Assembly (NCBI GenBank): GCA_029859145.1
Contig: JAOUDT010000087.1
Location: 1 to 5,745 of the forward strand
DNA length: 5,745 nucleotides
From: Dehalococcoidia bacterium
Lineage (GTDB): Bacteria > Chloroflexota > Dehalococcoidia > GIF9 > AB-539-J10
Reading direction: 5' to 3'
In this document: positions 4,776 to 5,745 of the stretch, in pieces
Layout: each line of letters begins with the position of its first letter
Position numbering within the stretch: position 1 is the first letter of the stretch
Translations under genes and position numbers: made by a program
Notes under the pieces: generated by a model
The model's database searches: none
The model's input: the letters and a program-made list of their open reading frames with translations, nothing else
What the model was told of the DNA's origin: nothing

Positions 4776-5745
4776 ATGGTCTCAATAATCGTTCTGTCGG
4801 TGGTGTTGGTCCTCATCGCCGTCCGGCAAATCGGCAGATTCCGCCTTCAGATATGGCAGGCCATGTTGCTTGGGGCACTGGCTGTGTTGCTCACTGGACA
4901 AATATCTCCGGCTGAAGCTCTCCAGGCAGTCAATCTGGATGTAATACTGTTCCTGTTCGGCATGTTTGTGGTTGGTCAGGCATTGGAGGAGAGTGGCTAC
5001 CTTTCGCACCTCTCATCGAGGCTACTCGGACGAGCCAAAACAGCGAACAGCTTGTTGCTCCTGATATTGTTTGGTGCCGGCCTACTGTCGGCCTTTCTTA
5101 TGAACGACACACTGGCTATCATTGGCACCCCGGTCATGTTGCAGATTGCGCGCAAGACAGGTATTCGCCCAAAGCTGCTGTTACTGTCGCTAGCGTTTTC
5201 TGTTACCATCGGCAGCGTGATGAGTCCTATCGGCAATCCACAAAACCTGCTGGTTGCCATCAACGGAAATATCCCCAGTCCATTCATCACCTTCCTCCGT
5301 TATCTGGCGGTGCCAACTCTCCTCAGTCTTTTTCTGACATACCTCATTCTGAAGTTTTTCTACAGAAGACACTTGAACAACGAACCACTGAATCACTCAA
5401 TTGACCCGGTTACAGACCCCAGACTGGCGCGGCTGTCAAAGGTATCTTTGATTATTATTGTTGTCCTAGTGCTTGCCAAAATAACCACCTCCCTAGTCGG
5501 GGTAGGTATTGACTTCCGTCTTACCTATATTGCCCTGGCAGCAGCGTTGCCTGTGATCTTAATGAGCCCCCGCCGGTTCGGAATAGTCCGTAGAATCGAT
5601 TGGACCACCCTGGTTTTCTTTGCGGCGATGTTTGTTCTGATGCAGAGTGTCTGGGACTCTGGCTACTTCCAAAACCTTATTGCCAACCTGCACCTCAATC
5701 TAGGGTCGGTCGGCATTATCATGGCCACAAGCGTTGCACTAAGCC
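4776..5745 (+). CDS. SLC13/ArsB-NhaD-type membrane permease (3' end outside window)
   Basis: 323 codons are present and the frame is still open at the window edge; family members usually have about 400-450 residues. The product is an inner-membrane protein of the ion-transporter superfamily that includes arsenite pump ArsB, Na+/H+ antiporter NhaD and citrate carriers. Hydrophobic segments recur about every 25-40 residues (for example 2-16, 28-41, 54-70, 92-108, 134-149, 172-195, 222-244, 250-263, 276-293). LFLFGMFVVGQALEESGY (58-75) and LVFFAAMFVLMQSVWDSGY (279-297) are matching first segments of the two inverted halves. MNDTLAIIGTPVML (109-122) and GSVMSPIGNPQNLL (146-159) are the substrate-site loop motifs of this superfamily. 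The substrate cannot be assigned: arsenite, sodium and organic or inorganic anions are all possible. ATG 4776 is the first usual start after an in-frame TGA at 4743-4745. No SD precedes it; the palindrome occupies that place. The gene is divergent from the SDR gene. Confidence 0.85.
   Translation, partial: MVSIIVLSVVLVLIAVRQIGRFRLQIWQAMLLGALAVLLTGQISPAEALQAVNLDVILFLFGMFVVGQALEESGYLSHLSSRLLGRAKTANSLLLLILFGAGLLSAFLMNDTLAIIGTPVMLQIARKTGIRPKLLLLSLAFSVTIGSVMSPIGNPQNLLVAINGNIPSPFITFLRYLAVPTLLSLFLTYLILKFFYRRHLNNEPLNHSIDPVTDPRLARLSKVSLIIIVVLVLAKITTSLVGVGIDFRLTYIALAAALPVILMSPRRFGIVRRIDWTTLVFFAAMFVLMQSVWDSGYFQNLIANLHLNLGSVGIIMATSVALS

Noticed and set aside
1..5745. CRISPR array, insertion sequence, tRNA/rRNA or phage-defence genes
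   Set aside because: No regularly spaced repeats, transposase-like ORF, terminal inverted repeats, tRNA consensus arms or defence domains were seen.

Overview
The window looks bacterial. Evidence is sigma70-type promoter hexamers, Shine-Dalgarno (SD) sites before several genes, a bacterial-type cis-prenyltransferase, mixed ATG/GTG/TTG starts and roughly balanced base composition. Pairing a geranylgeranyl-reductase-type flavoprotein with undecaprenyl diphosphate synthase, beside a SLC13/ArsB-NhaD-type permease, suggests an environmental lineage such as Dehalococcoidia (Chloroflexota). That placement is an impression from protein style, not a demonstrated assignment.

Layout. Positions 1-450 hold no convincing gene, only two clear inverted repeats. 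A good promoter at 451-480 (perfect TTGACA) faces right and leads, after about 300 nt containing a doubtful small ORF (606-776), to a MarR-family regulator with an unusually long basic tail (795-1397). After a 249-bp gap with its own extended -10 promoter come two overlapping genes: a TTG-started FAD-dependent geranylgeranyl-reductase-like enzyme (1647-2840) and uppS (2837-3535), which share an ATGA. The gap at 3536-3802 carries decayed G/T-rich repetitive DNA. A GTG-started short-chain dehydrogenase/reductase (3803-4600) lies on the minus strand. Divergent from it is a permease (4776 onward) that is cut by the window end.

How the genes may work together. UppS makes long-chain cis-polyprenyl diphosphate, the lipid carrier for cell-wall and glycan precursors. 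The coupled flavoprotein belongs to a family that hydrogenates isoprenoid double bonds. The pair could therefore make a partly saturated, dolichol-like carrier, or the reductase could act on a quinone or other prenyl lipid. The MarR protein is a candidate regulator of itself or its neighbours. The SDR and permease share a 175-bp divergent control region. In it, a perfect 20-bp palindrome sits between the permease promoter and its start codon, and the permease has no visible SD.

I see no CRISPR array, tRNA, rRNA, insertion sequence or defence system. The most notable points are the reductase-uppS coupling and the palindrome replacing the permease ribosome-binding region.
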